DNA of 56,360 bases from Enterobacter mori LMG 25706 (GTDB lineage: Bacteria; Pseudomonadota; Gammaproteobacteria; Enterobacterales; Enterobacteriaceae), in contig NZ_GL890780.1 of assembly GCF_000211415.1 (NCBI RefSeq), positions 662,911 through 719,270 of the forward strand. The letters are read 5' to 3'. A model generated the notes under the pieces. That model worked only from the letters and a program-made list of their open reading frames with translations, ran no database searches and had not been told where the DNA came from. Made by a program: the position numbers and the translations under genes. Below are positions 35,202 through 44,776 of the stretch, piece by piece (the first letter of the stretch is position 1; each line of letters starts with the position of its first letter).

Positions 35202-36179
35202 ATGCTTTTAGCAACAGCACTGTTAATAATTGGTTTACTTTTGGTGGTCTACAGTGCTGACCGTTTAGTGTTTGCCGCATCAATTTTGTGCCGACTGATT
35301 GGCGTCCCCCCTCTCGTCATCGGAATGACGGTTGTTAGCGTCGGCACCTCACTCCCTGAAATCATCGTCTCTGTCACGGCATCGCTGCATGACCAGACAG
35401 ACCTTGCTATTGGCACCGCGATTGGCTCCAACATCGTCAATATCCTACTGATTTTAGGTTTAGCCGCATTGCTGCACCCATTTCGCGTGCATTCCGATGT
35501 TCTGCGCCGTGAATTGCCGCTAATGTTAATCGTAAGTTTGCTGGCGGGCTATGTGCTGTATGACGGGGTGCTGAGCTACGATGATGGCATTTTCTTGCTC
35601 GCCCTCGCCGGGATATGGCTGCTGTATAGTGTTAAAATCGCCCGTCAGGCAGAAAAACAGGGGCACGACAGCCTGACCCGAGAACAGGTTGCCGAACTCC
35701 CGCGTGAAGGTACGCTGCCTGTGGCGTTATTGTGGCTGGGCGTCGCGCTAATCATTATGCCGATGGCAACGCGCATGGTCGTCGATAACGCGACGGTGCT
35801 GGCAAACTATTTCGCCATGAGCGAACTGACAATCGGCCTGACGGTGATTGCTATCGGTACCAGTCTGCCTGAGCTGGCCACCGCCATCGCGGGCGCGCGC
35901 AAAGGTGAAGATGATATCGCCATTGGTAATATCATCGGCTCGAATATTTTCAATATCGCGATCGTGACGGGCCTGCCAGCCCTGATCTCACCGGGGCCGT
36001 TTAACCCGATGGCGTTCACGCGCGATTACGGAGTGATGTTGCTTGTCAGCGTCATTTTTGCCCTGCTCTGCTGGCGGCGGCAACGACAAATTGGCAAAGG
36101 CGCAGGTGCACTGCTGACGGGTGGATTTATCGTATGGATGGCGATGCTGTACTGGCTCTCGCCGCTTCTCTCTGGGTAA
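35202..36179 (+). CDS. yrbG: Calcium/sodium antiporter YrbG (CaxA family)
   Basis: A 325-residue CaCA-family antiporter, the E. coli length. Two inverted repeats each carry the alpha motif: GTSLPEIIVS plus GSNIVNILLILG in the first half, GTSLPELATA plus GSNIFNIAIV in the second. About ten helices with a central cytoplasmic loop. Start ATG at 35202 (MLLATALL) has GAAAGGA upstream. It heads the run toward kdsD; its stop is 13 bases before kdsD. Confidence 0.93.
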   Translation: MLLATALLIIGLLLVVYSADRLVFAASILCRLIGVPPLVIGMTVVSVGTSLPEIIVSVTASLHDQTDLAIGTAIGSNIVNILLILGLAALLHPFRVHSDVLRRELPLMLIVSLLAGYVLYDGVLSYDDGIFLLALAGIWLLYSVKIARQAEKQGHDSLTREQVAELPREGTLPVALLWLGVALIIMPMATRMVVDNATVLANYFAMSELTIGLTVIAIGTSLPELATAIAGARKGEDDIAIGNIIGSNIFNIAIVTGLPALISPGPFNPMAFTRDYGVMLLVSVIFALLCWRRQRQIGKGAGALLTGGFIVWMAMLYWLSPLLSG

Positions 36180-36192
36180 ACGGAAACGCATT

Positions 36193-37179
36193 ATGTCGCA
36201 AATAGAATTGCAGCCGGGTTTTGACTTTCAGAAAGCAGGAAAAGAGGTTCTGGAGATTGAACGTGAAGGTCTGGCGCAGTTAGATCAGTACATTAATCAG
36301 GATTTTAGTCTGGCATGTGAGAAGATACTCTACTGTGCCGGTAAAGTCGTGGTAATGGGAATGGGCAAGTCCGGCCACATTGGACGCAAAATGGCGGCGA
36401 CCTTTGCCAGCACGGGAACGTCATCGTTCTTCGTGCACCCAGGGGAAGCCGCGCACGGCGACCTCGGGATGGTCACCCCGCAGGACGTGGTTATCGCACT
36501 GTCGAATTCCGGTGAATCCAATGAGATCCTGGCCCTGATCCCGGTACTGAAGAGACTACAGGTCCCGCTTATCTGTATGACCAGCCGCCCGGAAAGCAGC
36601 ATGGCGCGTGCGGCGGATATTCATCTGTGCGTAAAAGTGCCCAAAGAAGCCTGCCCGCTTGGCCTTGCGCCAACGTCCAGCACGACGGCAGCACTGGTGA
36701 TGGGCGATGCCCTTGCCGTTGCGCTGCTTGAAGCCCGTGGTTTTACCCCAGAAGATTTTGCGCTTTCTCACCCAGGCGGTGCGCTGGGCCGTAAGCTGCT
36801 GCTCAGGGTCAACGATATTATGCACACGGGCGATGAGATCCCTCACGTCAGCAAAGAGGCTTCCCTGCGCGACGCGTTACTGGAAATTACCCGTAAAAAT
36901 CTGGGTATGACGGTGGTGTGCGACGATCTGATGAAAATTCAGGGAATATTCACCGACGGCGACTTACGCCGGGTGTTCGATATGGGCGTGGACGTTCGCA
37001 CATTGGGTATCGCAGACGTCATGACGCCAGGCGGAATTCGCGTGCGTCCGGGCATCCTTGCGGTAGATGTCCTGAACCTGATGCAGTCCCGTCATATTAC
37101 CGCAGTGATGGTTGCCGATGGCGACCAGTTGCTGGGTGTGGTACATATGCATGATCTTCTGCGCGCAGGCGTAGTGTAA
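36193..37179 (+). CDS. kdsD: D-arabinose 5-phosphate isomerase KdsD
   Basis: A 328-residue enzyme, the E. coli length, converting ribulose-5-phosphate to arabinose-5-phosphate, the first step of Kdo (LPS inner core) synthesis. It has an SIS domain (about 45-180; GMGKSGHIGRK, SNSGESNEI) and two CBS domains (about 210-328). Start ATG at 36193 (MSQIELQPG). The stop overlaps the first possible kdsC ATG (TAATG). Confidence 0.96.
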   Translation: MSQIELQPGFDFQKAGKEVLEIEREGLAQLDQYINQDFSLACEKILYCAGKVVVMGMGKSGHIGRKMAATFASTGTSSFFVHPGEAAHGDLGMVTPQDVVIALSNSGESNEILALIPVLKRLQVPLICMTSRPESSMARAADIHLCVKVPKEACPLGLAPTSSTTAALVMGDALAVALLEARGFTPEDFALSHPGGALGRKLLLRVNDIMHTGDEIPHVSKEASLRDALLEITRKNLGMTVVCDDLMKIQGIFTDGDLRRVFDMGVDVRTLGIADVMTPGGIRVRPGILAVDVLNLMQSRHITAVMVADGDQLLGVVHMHDLLRAGVV

Positions 37180-37193
37180 TGAAGGATAAGACA

Positions 37194-37760
37194 ATGAGTA
37201 ATGCGGGTGCATCCCTTGCAACCTGTTATGGTCCGGTAAGCGCGCACATGATGGCAAAGGCGGAAAACATCCGTCTGTTGATCCTTGATGTGGATGGCGT
37301 GCTCTCCGATGGCCTGATTTATATGGGCAACAGCGGCGAAGAGCTGAAAGCATTTAACGTTCGCGACGGGTACGGTATTCGTTGCGCGCTCACGTCCGGC
37401 ATTGAAGTTGCTATTATCACCGGACGGAAAGCTAAACTTTTAGAAGACCGCTGCGAAACGCTGGGCATTACCCATTTGTATCAGGGGCAGTCCGATAAAA
37501 TGGTCGCCTTTAACGATTTGCTGGCGAAGCTGGCTATCGCACCTGAGAACGTGGCCTATGTTGGCGATGATTTGATCGACTGGCCGGTGATGGCTGAAGT
37601 GGGTCTGAGCGTAGCGGTTGCTGACGCACACCCGCTGCTTCTCCCACGCGCGGATTACGTCACCCGGATCAACGGTGGACGTGGGGCGGTCCGTGAAGTC
37701 TGCGATCTGCTTCTGCTCGCGCAGGGCAAGCTTGATGAGGCCAAAGGGCAATCGATATGA
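37194..37760 (+). CDS. kdsC: 3-deoxy-D-manno-octulosonate 8-phosphate phosphatase KdsC
   Basis: A 188-residue tetrameric HAD phosphatase, the E. coli length, releasing Kdo from Kdo-8-phosphate. HAD motif I is LDVDGVLSDG, motif II IITGRK, motif III with GDDLIDWPVM. Start ATG at 37194 (MSNAGASLATC) has AAGGA; an ATG 15 bases upstream overlaps the kdsD stop and cannot be excluded. It overlaps lptC by four bases. Confidence 0.95.
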   Translation: MSNAGASLATCYGPVSAHMMAKAENIRLLILDVDGVLSDGLIYMGNSGEELKAFNVRDGYGIRCALTSGIEVAIITGRKAKLLEDRCETLGITHLYQGQSDKMVAFNDLLAKLAIAPENVAYVGDDLIDWPVMAEVGLSVAVADAHPLLLPRADYVTRINGGRGAVREVCDLLLLAQGKLDEAKGQSI

Positions 37761-38332
37761 GTAAAACCAGACGTTGGGTTATCATTCTGCTTTCGCTTGT
37801 CGCATTGATACTGATTGGCGTGAACCTTGCCGACCGTGACGATGCACAAACAGAAGTGGTTAATACGAGCGACCCAACCTATAAAAGCGATCACAGTGAT
37901 ACTGTGGTGTATAGCCCTGAAGGTGCGCTGAACTATCGCCTGATTGCCCAGCATGTGGAATATTTTTCCGATGACGGTATCTCGTGGTTTACCCAACCGG
38001 TGATGACCACTTTTGATACTGACAAAAACCCGACATGGTCAATTAAGTCAGACCGGGCAAAACTGACAAATGACCGTATGCTTTATCTGTACGGCCACGT
38101 TGAAGTCAACGCCCTGACCGCTGACTCACAGCTGCGCAAAATTACGACGGATAACGCCCAGATCAACCTGGTGACCCAGGACGTGACTTCGCAAGATTTG
38201 GTCACACTGTATGGCACAACATTTAATTCCAGCGGTTTAAGAATGCGCGGGAACTTACGCAGCAAAAACGCCGAGCTGATTGAAAAGGTTAGAACCTCCT
38301 ATGAAATTCAAAACAAACAAACTCAGCCTTAA
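37757..38332 (+). CDS. lptC: LPS export component LptC
   Basis: A 191-residue bitopic inner-membrane protein, the E. coli length. One N-terminal TM helix (about 7-25) inserts into LptB2FG, followed by a periplasmic beta-jellyroll (about 60-185) that receives LPS and passes it to LptA. It overlaps kdsC by ATGA and lptA by 32 bases. Confidence 0.95.
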   Translation: MSKTRRWVIILLSLVALILIGVNLADRDDAQTEVVNTSDPTYKSDHSDTVVYSPEGALNYRLIAQHVEYFSDDGISWFTQPVMTTFDTDKNPTWSIKSDRAKLTNDRMLYLYGHVEVNALTADSQLRKITTDNAQINLVTQDVTSQDLVTLYGTTFNSSGLRMRGNLRSKNAELIEKVRTSYEIQNKQTQP

Positions 38333-38855
38333 AGCCATTATCGCCAGCGCACTGCTGGCGGCCAGTCTTCCCGCGATTGCTGTGACTGGCGATACCGAAC
38401 AGCCGATTCATATCGAATCCGACACTCAGTCCCTTGATATGCAAGGTAACGTCGTCACCTTCACCGGTAACGTAGTGATGACCCAGGGCACCATCAAAAT
38501 TAACGCCGATAAAGTGGTCGTTACCCGTCCGGGCGGCGAGCAGGGCAAAGAGATTATTGATGGCTATGGTAATCCGGCCACGTTCTACCAGATGCAGGAC
38601 AACGGCAAACCGGTGAAAGGCCGCGCCTCGCATATGCACTATGAGCTGGCGAAGGATCTGGTCATCCTGACCGGTAACGCCTATCTGGAACAGCTGGACA
38701 GCAATATTACAGGCGACAAGATCACATATCTGGTCAAAGAACAGAAAATGCAGGCCTCCAGCGAGAAAGGCAAACGCGTCACCACCGTGCTGGTTCCATC
38801 GCAGCTGCAGGATAAAGGCAAAGGCCAGGCTCCGGCACAAAAGAAGAGTAACTAA
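38301..38855 (+). CDS. lptA: Periplasmic LPS-bridge protein LptA
   Basis: A 184-residue protein (185 in E. coli). The signal peptide runs to about residue 27 (ASLPAIA, cut before VTGDTEQ). A beta-jellyroll (30-160) with NVVTFTGNVVMTQGTI follows, then a Lys/Gln-rich tail. It polymerises to bridge inner and outer membranes. In E. coli a sigma-E promoter for lptAB lies inside the upstream genes; it was not resolved here. Confidence 0.95.
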   Translation: MKFKTNKLSLKAIIASALLAASLPAIAVTGDTEQPIHIESDTQSLDMQGNVVTFTGNVVMTQGTIKINADKVVVTRPGGEQGKEIIDGYGNPATFYQMQDNGKPVKGRASHMHYELAKDLVILTGNAYLEQLDSNITGDKITYLVKEQKMQASSEKGKRVTTVLVPSQLQDKGKGQAPAQKKSN

Positions 38856-38861
38856 TTCGTT

Positions 38862-39587
38862 ATGGCAACATTAACTGCAAAAAACCTCGCGAAAGCGTAT
38901 AAGGGCCGCCGTGTCGTCGAAGATGTCAGCCTGACCGTCAACTCCGGCGAAATTGTGGGTTTGCTTGGCCCTAACGGTGCAGGGAAAACCACCACCTTCT
39001 ACATGGTGGTGGGCATTGTGCCGCGTGATGCTGGCAACATCATCATTGATGACGAAGACATTAGCCTGCTGCCGCTGCACGCGCGCGCGCGCCGTGGTAT
39101 CGGCTACCTGCCGCAGGAAGCCTCAATCTTTCGTCGTTTGAGCGTCTACGACAACCTGATGGCCGTGCTGCAGATCCGTGACGACCTGACCAGCGAGCAG
39201 CGCACCGACCGCGCCAACGAGCTGATGGAAGAGTTTCATATCGAACATCTTCGCGACAGTCTTGGTCAGGCGTTGTCCGGGGGTGAGCGTCGTCGTGTCG
39301 AGATTGCACGTGCGCTGGCCGCCAACCCGAAATTCATCCTGCTGGATGAACCCTTCGCGGGCGTTGACCCGATCTCCGTTATTGATATCAAACGCATTAT
39401 CGAACACCTGCGCGACAGCGGGCTTGGCGTGCTGATCACCGACCACAACGTCCGTGAAACGCTGGCCGTCTGTGAACGCGCCTACATTGTAAGCCAGGGC
39501 CATCTGATTGCCCACGGTACACCGCAGCAAATCCTCGAAGATGAGCATGTTAAGCGCGTGTACCTTGGGGAAGACTTCAGACTCTGA
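38862..39587 (+). CDS. lptB: LPS export ABC transporter ATP-binding protein LptB
   Basis: A 241-residue ATPase, the E. coli length, powering LptB2FGC. Walker A is GPNGAGKTT (about 37-45), the Q-loop lies in YLPQEASIF, the signature is LSGGERRR, Walker [10 protein letters not shown] and the H-loop TDHNV. It is six bases after lptA, so the two are clearly coupled. Its partners LptF and LptG are also in this window, near 48 kb. Confidence 0.98.
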   Translation: MATLTAKNLAKAYKGRRVVEDVSLTVNSGEIVGLLGPNGAGKTTTFYMVVGIVPRDAGNIIIDDEDISLLPLHARARRGIGYLPQEASIFRRLSVYDNLMAVLQIRDDLTSEQRTDRANELMEEFHIEHLRDSLGQALSGGERRRVEIARALAANPKFILLDEPFAGVDPISVIDIKRIIEHLRDSGLGVLITDHNVRETLAVCERAYIVSQGHLIAHGTPQQILEDEHVKRVYLGEDFRL

Positions 39588-39634
39588 TAGGGTAGAGGTA
39601 ACGTAACGCCGAACCGGAGAAAAATGCTCTGAAC

Positions 39635-41068
39635 ATGAAGCAAGGTTTGCAATTAAGGCTCAGCCAACAATTGGCGATGACGCCGCAGCTACAGCAGGCG
39701 ATTCGTCTGTTGCAGCTGTCCACGTTAGAACTCCAGCAGGAGCTCCAGCAGGCGCTGGACAGTAATCCGTTGCTGGAGCAAACCGATCTTCATGACGAGG
39801 TAGAAACCCAGCAAACGCAGGACACTGAAACGCTCGACACCGCTGATGCGCTCGAACAAAAAGAGATGCCGGACGAGTTGCCGCTGGACGCCAGCTGGGA
39901 TGAAATCTACCCCGCCGGAACCCCTTCCGGCACGCGTGCAGACTACCAGGACGACGAGCTACCGGTTTATCAGGGTGAAACCACCCAGTCGCTGCAGGAT
40001 TACCTGATGTGGCAAGTGGAGTTGACCCCCTTCTCTGATACCGACCGCGCCATTGCGACCTCGATTGTCGATGCCGTTGACGATACGGGTTATTTAACCG
40101 TAACCCTGGACGACATCCTGGAAAGTATCGGCGACGACGAGATCGAGCTCGAAGAGATCGAAGCGGTTCTGAAGCGCATTCAGCGTTTCGACCCGGTCGG
40201 TGTGGCCGCGAAAGATCTCCGCGATTGCCTGCTGATCCAACTGTCGCAGTTCGCCAAAGAGACGCCGTGGATTGAAGAAGCCCGCTTAATCATCAGCGAT
40301 CATCTTGATCTGCTGGCGAATCACGATTTCCGCTCCCTGATGCGCGTCACGCGTCTGAAAGAAGAGGTGCTGAAAGAGGCGGTGAATCTGATCCAGTCTC
40401 TCGATCCGCGTCCCGGCCAGTCGATCCAGACCAGCGAACCGGAATATGTCATTCCGGATGTGTTAGTCAGAAAACATAACGGTCGCTGGGTGGTCGAGCT
40501 GAACTCAGACAGCATTCCTCGCCTGCAAATCAACCAGCAGTACGCCTCCATGTGCACCAGCGCGCGCAATGACTCCGATAATCAATATATTCGTAGCAAT
40601 TTGCAGGAAGCACGCTGGCTGATCAAAAGTCTGGAGAGTCGAAATGACACGCTGCTGCGCGTGAGCCGCTGTATTGTTGAACAACAGCAGGCTTTTTTTG
40701 AGCAGGGCGAAGAGTTTATGAAACCGATGGTACTGGCGGACATCGCCCAGGCCGTCGAGATGCATGAATCAACCATTTCTCGCGTGACCACGCAGAAGTA
40801 TCTGCACAGTCCGCGCGGTATTTTTGAGCTTAAGTATTTCTTCTCCAGTCATGTGAATACCGAAGGCGGCGGCGAAGCCTCGTCAACGGCCATTCGCGCA
40901 CTGGTGAAGAAGTTGATCGCCGCGGAGAACCCCGCGAAGCCACTGAGTGACAGTAAGTTAACCACCATGCTGTCCGACCAGGGTATTATGGTGGCACGTC
41001 GTACTGTTGCGAAGTATCGAGAGTCTTTATCCATTCCGCCGTCTAACCAGCGTAAACAACTGGTTTGA
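39635..41068 (+). CDS. rpoN: RNA polymerase sigma-54 factor RpoN
   Basis: A 477-residue sigma factor, the E. coli length. It has a Gln/Leu-rich region I ([19 protein letters not shown]), acidic region II (about 60-110), core- and DNA-binding domains, and the RpoN box [10 protein letters not shown] close to the C-terminus. It directs nitrogen and other activator-dependent promoters. It is followed by hpf, ptsN, rapZ and npr as in E. coli. Confidence 0.98.
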   Translation: MKQGLQLRLSQQLAMTPQLQQAIRLLQLSTLELQQELQQALDSNPLLEQTDLHDEVETQQTQDTETLDTADALEQKEMPDELPLDASWDEIYPAGTPSGTRADYQDDELPVYQGETTQSLQDYLMWQVELTPFSDTDRAIATSIVDAVDDTGYLTVTLDDILESIGDDEIELEEIEAVLKRIQRFDPVGVAAKDLRDCLLIQLSQFAKETPWIEEARLIISDHLDLLANHDFRSLMRVTRLKEEVLKEAVNLIQSLDPRPGQSIQTSEPEYVIPDVLVRKHNGRWVVELNSDSIPRLQINQQYASMCTSARNDSDNQYIRSNLQEARWLIKSLESRNDTLLRVSRCIVEQQQAFFEQGEEFMKPMVLADIAQAVEMHESTISRVTTQKYLHSPRGIFELKYFFSSHVNTEGGGEASSTAIRALVKKLIAAENPAKPLSDSKLTTMLSDQGIMVARRTVAKYRESLSIPPSNQRKQLV

Positions 41069-41090
41069 CACAACCGATAAGGAAGACACT

Positions 41091-41378
41091 ATGCAGCTCA
41101 ACATCACAGGACACAACGTCGAGATTACTGAGGCTTTACGCGAGTTTCTGAACACGAAGTTCGCGAAGCTCGAACAGTATTTCGAAAGGATCAATCAGGT
41201 CTATATTGTGTTGAAAGTGGAGAAAGTGACTCATATCTCGGATGCAACCCTGCACGTTAACGGGGGTGAACTCCATGCCAGTGCGGAAGGGCAAGACATG
41301 TACGCGGCTATCGACGGCTTGATTGATAAGCTTGCGCGACAGCTCAATAAACATAAAGATAAACTGAAACAACACTAA
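41091..41378 (+). CDS. hpf: Ribosome hibernation-promoting factor HPF (short form)
   Basis: A 95-residue short-type factor, the E. coli length, that binds the 30S decoding centre and with RMF forms 100S dimers. It lacks the C-terminal dimerisation domain of long HPFs. Start ATG at 41091 (MQLNITGHNVEIT), 22 bases after rpoN, with GGAAG upstream. Confidence 0.96.
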   Translation: MQLNITGHNVEITEALREFLNTKFAKLEQYFERINQVYIVLKVEKVTHISDATLHVNGGELHASAEGQDMYAAIDGLIDKLARQLNKHKDKLKQH

Positions 41379-41404
41379 TTGTCCGGGCAGTTAACGGGTG
41401 CAGG

Positions 41405-41433
41405 ACGGCCTGTTGTGCGACACAACAGGCCAT
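41405..41433 (+). other. Perfect 11-bp hairpin between hpf and ptsN
   Basis: GGCCTGTTGTG-CGA-CACAACAGGCC (41407-41431), 28 bases past hpf and 30 ahead of ptsN, followed by ATTTGTA rather than a T tract. It could be an mRNA processing or stabilising element that sets different hpf and ptsN levels. Confidence 0.6.
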
Positions 41434-41460
41434 TTGTACAGTTAGCGCTTAGGTGAAATT

Positions 41461-41952
41461 ATGATGAACAACGATTCGGCTCTTCAACTGAGCAATGTCC
41501 TTAACCAGGAATGTACCCGCAGTGGGGTTCACTGCCAGAGCAAAAAACGTGCGCTGGAGATCATCAGTGAACTGGCCGCAAAACAGCTGGGCCTGCCGCC
41601 ACAGGTGGTGTTCGAAGCTATCCTGACCCGTGAAAAAATGGGCAGTACCGGCATCGGCAACGGCATCGCGATCCCGCATGGCAAACTCGAAGAAGACACC
41701 TTGCGTGCCGTCGGCGTGTTTGTGCAGCTTGAAACACCCATCGCCTTTGATGCCATTGATAACCAGCCCGTCGATCTCCTCTTCGCGCTGCTGGTGCCAG
41801 CAGACCAGACAAAGACCCATCTGCATACGTTGTCGCTGGTCGCTAAACGCCTGGCCGATAAAACCATTTGCCGTCGACTGCGTTCAGCGCAAAGTGATGA
41901 AGAGCTCTTCCAGATTATCACTGAAGCAGAAGGCAATCAGGATGATGCGTAA
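41461..41952 (+). CDS. ptsN: Nitrogen-related PTS protein IIA(Ntr)
   Basis: A 163-residue EIIA-mannitol/fructose-type domain, the E. coli length, with the phospho-acceptor His73 in GIAIPHGKLEED. It regulates K+ transport and sigma-54-linked functions and is phosphorylated by Npr. ATG at 41461 (MMNND...) or the adjacent codon at 41464 are both possible. Confidence 0.96.
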   Translation: MMNNDSALQLSNVLNQECTRSGVHCQSKKRALEIISELAAKQLGLPPQVVFEAILTREKMGSTGIGNGIAIPHGKLEEDTLRAVGVFVQLETPIAFDAIDNQPVDLLFALLVPADQTKTHLHTLSLVAKRLADKTICRRLRSAQSDEELFQIITEAEGNQDDA

Positions 41953-41997
41953 CCGGGAGATGGCCTTCACATCTGTTGTCCTGAGGAGAAACGGAAC

Positions 41998-42852
41998 ATG
42001 GTGCTGATGATCGTCAGCGGTCGCTCGGGGTCGGGGAAATCCGTCGCCCTGCGCGCGCTGGAAGATATGGGGTTTTACTGCGTAGATAACCTGCCGGTGG
42101 TGCTGTTGCCCGATCTGGCGCGGACGCTAGCGGACAGACAAATTTCTGCCGCCGTCAGCATCGATGTCCGTAACATGCCAGAATCACCTGAGGTCTTTGA
42201 ACAGGCCATGAGCAATCTGCCAGAGTGCTTCTCGCCTCAGCTGTTGTTCCTTGATGCCGATCGTAACACCCTGATCCGTCGCTACAGCGATACCCGTCGT
42301 TTGCACCCGCTTTCCAGTAAAAACCTTTCGCTGGAAAGTGCCATCGACGAAGAGAGCGATCTGCTGGAACCACTGCGCTCCCGGGCCGACCTGATTGTTG
42401 ACACCTCCGAAATGTCCGTGCACGAACTGGCGGAAATGCTGCGAACCCGTCTGCTGGGTAAACGCGAGCGTGAATTGACGATGGTGTTTGAATCCTTCGG
42501 CTTTAAGCACGGTATCCCTATCGATGCGGATTATGTTTTCGACGTGCGCTTCCTGCCGAACCCGCACTGGGATCCCAAACTGCGTCCAATGACCGGTCTG
42601 GATAAGCCCGTGGCGGCCTTCCTCGACAGACACACAGAAGTTCACAATTTTATCTACCAGACGCGAAGCTACCTTGAGCTATGGTTACCTATGCTGGAGA
42701 CAAACAATCGTAGCTATCTGACGGTAGCGATTGGCTGTACCGGCGGTAAACATCGTTCGGTTTATATCGCCGAACAGCTGGCCGACTACTTCCGCTCACG
42801 CGGAAAGAACGTTCAGTCCCGTCATCGCACGCTGGAAAAACGTAAAACATGA
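41998..42852 (+). CDS. rapZ: RNase adapter protein RapZ
   Basis: A 284-residue protein, the E. coli length, that delivers the sRNA GlmZ to RNase E and so controls glmS expression; it senses glucosamine-6-phosphate. Walker A GRSGSGKS (8-15) opens the N-terminal kinase-like domain. The C-terminal RNA-binding half has [10 protein letters not shown] and the basic end [10 protein letters not shown]. It overlaps npr by ATGA. GlmM, the next enzyme in the same pathway, is encoded 24 kb to the left. Confidence 0.97.
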   Translation: MVLMIVSGRSGSGKSVALRALEDMGFYCVDNLPVVLLPDLARTLADRQISAAVSIDVRNMPESPEVFEQAMSNLPECFSPQLLFLDADRNTLIRRYSDTRRLHPLSSKNLSLESAIDEESDLLEPLRSRADLIVDTSEMSVHELAEMLRTRLLGKRERELTMVFESFGFKHGIPIDADYVFDVRFLPNPHWDPKLRPMTGLDKPVAAFLDRHTEVHNFIYQTRSYLELWLPMLETNNRSYLTVAIGCTGGKHRSVYIAEQLADYFRSRGKNVQSRHRTLEKRKT

Positions 42853-43121
42853 CCGTAAAACAAACCGTTGAGATCACCAACAAGCTGGGCATGCATGCAC
42901 GCCCGGCAATGAAATTGTTTGAACTGATGCAGGGTTTTGATGCAGACGTTTTGCTGCGCAATGACGAAGGCACTGAAGCTGAAGCGAATAGCGTCATTGC
43001 GCTGCTGATGCTGGACTCAGCGAAAGGTCGCCAGATTGAAGTCGAGGCCACCGGCCCCCAGGAAGAGGAAGCGCTGGCGGCGGTGATTGCGCTGTTCAAC
43101 GCAGGGTTCGACGAAGATTAA
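42849..43121 (+). CDS. npr: Phosphocarrier protein NPr
   Basis: A 90-residue HPr-like protein, the E. coli length, with phospho-His16 ([10 protein letters not shown]). It transfers phosphate from EI-Ntr (PtsP) to PtsN. It is last in the rpoN operon, converging on mtgA. Confidence 0.96.
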   Translation: MTVKQTVEITNKLGMHARPAMKLFELMQGFDADVLLRNDEGTEAEANSVIALLMLDSAKGRQIEVEATGPQEEEALAAVIALFNAGFDED

Positions 43122-43134
43122 GGTCTGCCAGTCA

Positions 43135-43164
43135 GGCGGGTGGCGCTGTGCTTACCCGCCCTAC
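43135..43164. repeat. REP element between npr and mtgA
   Basis: The palindrome GGCGGGTGGCG...CTTACCCGCCCTAC fills the convergent gap and includes the last bases of mtgA (its stop codon at 43161-43163). It is the reverse complement type of the element after argG. No other terminator is seen here. Confidence 0.75.
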
Positions 43165-43886
43165 ATAAGATTATTTCGCTGCATAAACCCTTCCCCACCT
43201 AGCTGACGCATCTGGCGCATGATCCACGCCTGACGGCTTCGCACGTACCCTGACGGCGCACTCGCTTTAAAACGGATGGGATTCGGTAAAACAGCGGCCA
43301 ATAGCGCCGCTTCTGACATACTCAGACGGCTGGCTGGCTTATTGAAATAACGCTGCGCGGCAGCTTCCACGCCGAATATGCCGTCGCCAAATTCAGCGAC
43401 GTTGAGATAGACGGTCAGAATGCGCTTTTTGCTCCAGACCGTTTCCATCCCCAGGGTTAACCCCGCTTCCAGCCCTTTTCGCACCCAGCTTCGACCATCC
43501 CATAAAAACAGATTTTTGGCCGTCTGCTGCGACAACGTCGACGCACCGCGCACGCGATTTTCATGACGCTCGTTGTGGGCGATCGCCTTCTCGATGGCCG
43601 CCATGTCAAAACCCCAGTGCTCCGGGAATTTCTGATCTTCTGCCGCAATCACGGCCAGCCCCATGAACGGTGAGATCTCATCCATGCTTACCCAGTCCGA
43701 ATGGGCGACATAGCCGAAATCACCGGTCAACCACGCGCTGAGCTGGCGCTCAACCATCACGGCGGAAAAGGGTACCGGCAGAACGCTGAATAAGGCGATC
43801 CCGCCGCCCCAGAAGACGGCCAGTACAAGCACAACGCGTAACAGGGTACGTTTTATCCACGTACCCGCAACAAATTTACGGCTCAT
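43161..43886 (-). CDS. mtgA: Monofunctional biosynthetic peptidoglycan transglycosylase
   Basis: A 241-residue GT51 glycosyltransferase polymerising lipid II (242 in E. coli). One N-terminal TM helix (about 13-33) precedes the GT51 motifs [29 protein letters not shown] and KRILTVYLN. The C-terminus overlaps a REP element. It overlaps elbB by four bases. Confidence 0.96.
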   Translation of the reverse strand: MSRKFVAGTWIKRTLLRVVLVLAVFWGGGIALFSVLPVPFSAVMVERQLSAWLTGDFGYVAHSDWVSMDEISPFMGLAVIAAEDQKFPEHWGFDMAAIEKAIAHNERHENRVRGASTLSQQTAKNLFLWDGRSWVRKGLEAGLTLGMETVWSKKRILTVYLNVAEFGDGIFGVEAAAQRYFNKPASRLSMSEAALLAAVLPNPIRFKASAPSGYVRSRQAWIMRQMRQLGGEGFMQRNNLM

Positions 43887-44536
43887 TGCGAGAGAACCAG
43901 CACTCTGTCCACCAGCTTATCAATGCCCGTAGCAGCTTCAGCGATGGATTGCGCCAGCATATAGGCGGGCGTGGTGACGATCTTGTTGTCTTCATCGACC
44001 ACAATATCATCCACCGGACAAGGAACATGCTCGCCGCCCATATCTTCGACGATCTCTGCGGTATCAATATCGGTCCCGATGGTCAGGCGCAGCGGGAAGT
44101 CAAAGATCCGGGGCAGCATGGCCGGGGCAATACAGATGAAACCCAGTGGCTTGCCTGCTGCATGCAGCGCCAGGGCAAGCCGTTTTAAATCGGGATCGAC
44201 ATGGCACTCTGCCCCTTCCGAAGCAAAAGTGCTGAGATTTTTAGCTGCGCCAAAGCCACCCGGCACGATCAACGCATCCAGCGTTGAGGAATCAGCCTGC
44301 GACAGGGGTTGGACAGCGCCTCGGGCGATACGCGCGGCTTCAATCAGGACGTTACGCGTTTCCGCCATCGGCTCGCCGGTAAGATGGTTGATCACATCCG
44401 CCTGGCTTTTATCCGGCGCGAAGCAGATCGCTTCAGCGCCCTGACGAGATAATGCCAGCAGCGTTAATACGGCTTCATGTATCTCTGAACCGTCGTAAAC
44501 ACCACAACCGCTCAGCACGACACCAATCTTTTTCAT
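43883..44536 (-). CDS. elbB: Glyoxalase ElbB (DJ-1/PfpI superfamily)
   Basis: A 217-residue protein, the E. coli length (isoprenoid biosynthesis protein ElbB in older annotation). The DJ-1-like core has [26 protein letters not shown] and the nucleophile elbow FICIAPAML with the Cys. Start ATG at 44536 ([10 protein letters not shown]). It is coupled to mtgA through an ATGA overlap; the physiological role is not settled. Confidence 0.93.
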   Translation of the reverse strand: MKKIGVVLSGCGVYDGSEIHEAVLTLLALSRQGAEAICFAPDKSQADVINHLTGEPMAETRNVLIEAARIARGAVQPLSQADSSTLDALIVPGGFGAAKNLSTFASEGAECHVDPDLKRLALALHAAGKPLGFICIAPAMLPRIFDFPLRLTIGTDIDTAEIVEDMGGEHVPCPVDDIVVDEDNKIVTTPAYMLAQSIAEAATGIDKLVDRVLVLSQ

Positions 44537-44643
44537 TATGACGTCCCTTCTTTGCAACCTGCTGAAGCACATTAAAAATTCTGATTAAACCGCTATGCTT
44601 CACACATTTCACTGATTCATGTAACAAACCATTTAAGATTTGC

Positions 44644-44655
44644 TATCTTATCTGC
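44644..44655 (+). promoter_or_regulatory. Candidate -10 element of arcZ
   Basis: TATCTT at 44644-44649 lies seven bases before the inferred ArcZ 5' end; the -35 (about 44620-44625, TGTAAC) is weak. In E. coli the arcZ promoter is repressed by ArcA. Confidence 0.45.
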
Positions 44656-44776
44656 GTGCGGCCTCAATATTCAGGCGGCGTCCAAGCGAAAACAACACGA
44701 AAAATCAGGCGCAGCCACGATTTCCCTGGTGTTGGCGCAGTATTCGCGCACCCCGGTTAAGCCGGGGTCATTTTTT
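44656..44776 (+). ncRNA. arcZ: ArcZ small RNA (Hfq-dependent)
   Basis: A roughly 121-nt RNA beginning GTGCGGCC and ending with the terminator CCCCGG-TTAA-CCGGGG region plus Ts. The conserved 3' half (GATTTCCCTGGTGTTGGCGC, then AGTATTCGCGCA) matches the processed, active ArcZ that in E. coli activates rpoS and represses motility genes. The 5' half differs almost completely from E. coli, and one base near the start of the seed region is C (CCACG) where E. coli has A. It is antisense at its 3' end to the last codons of arcB. Confidence 0.9.
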
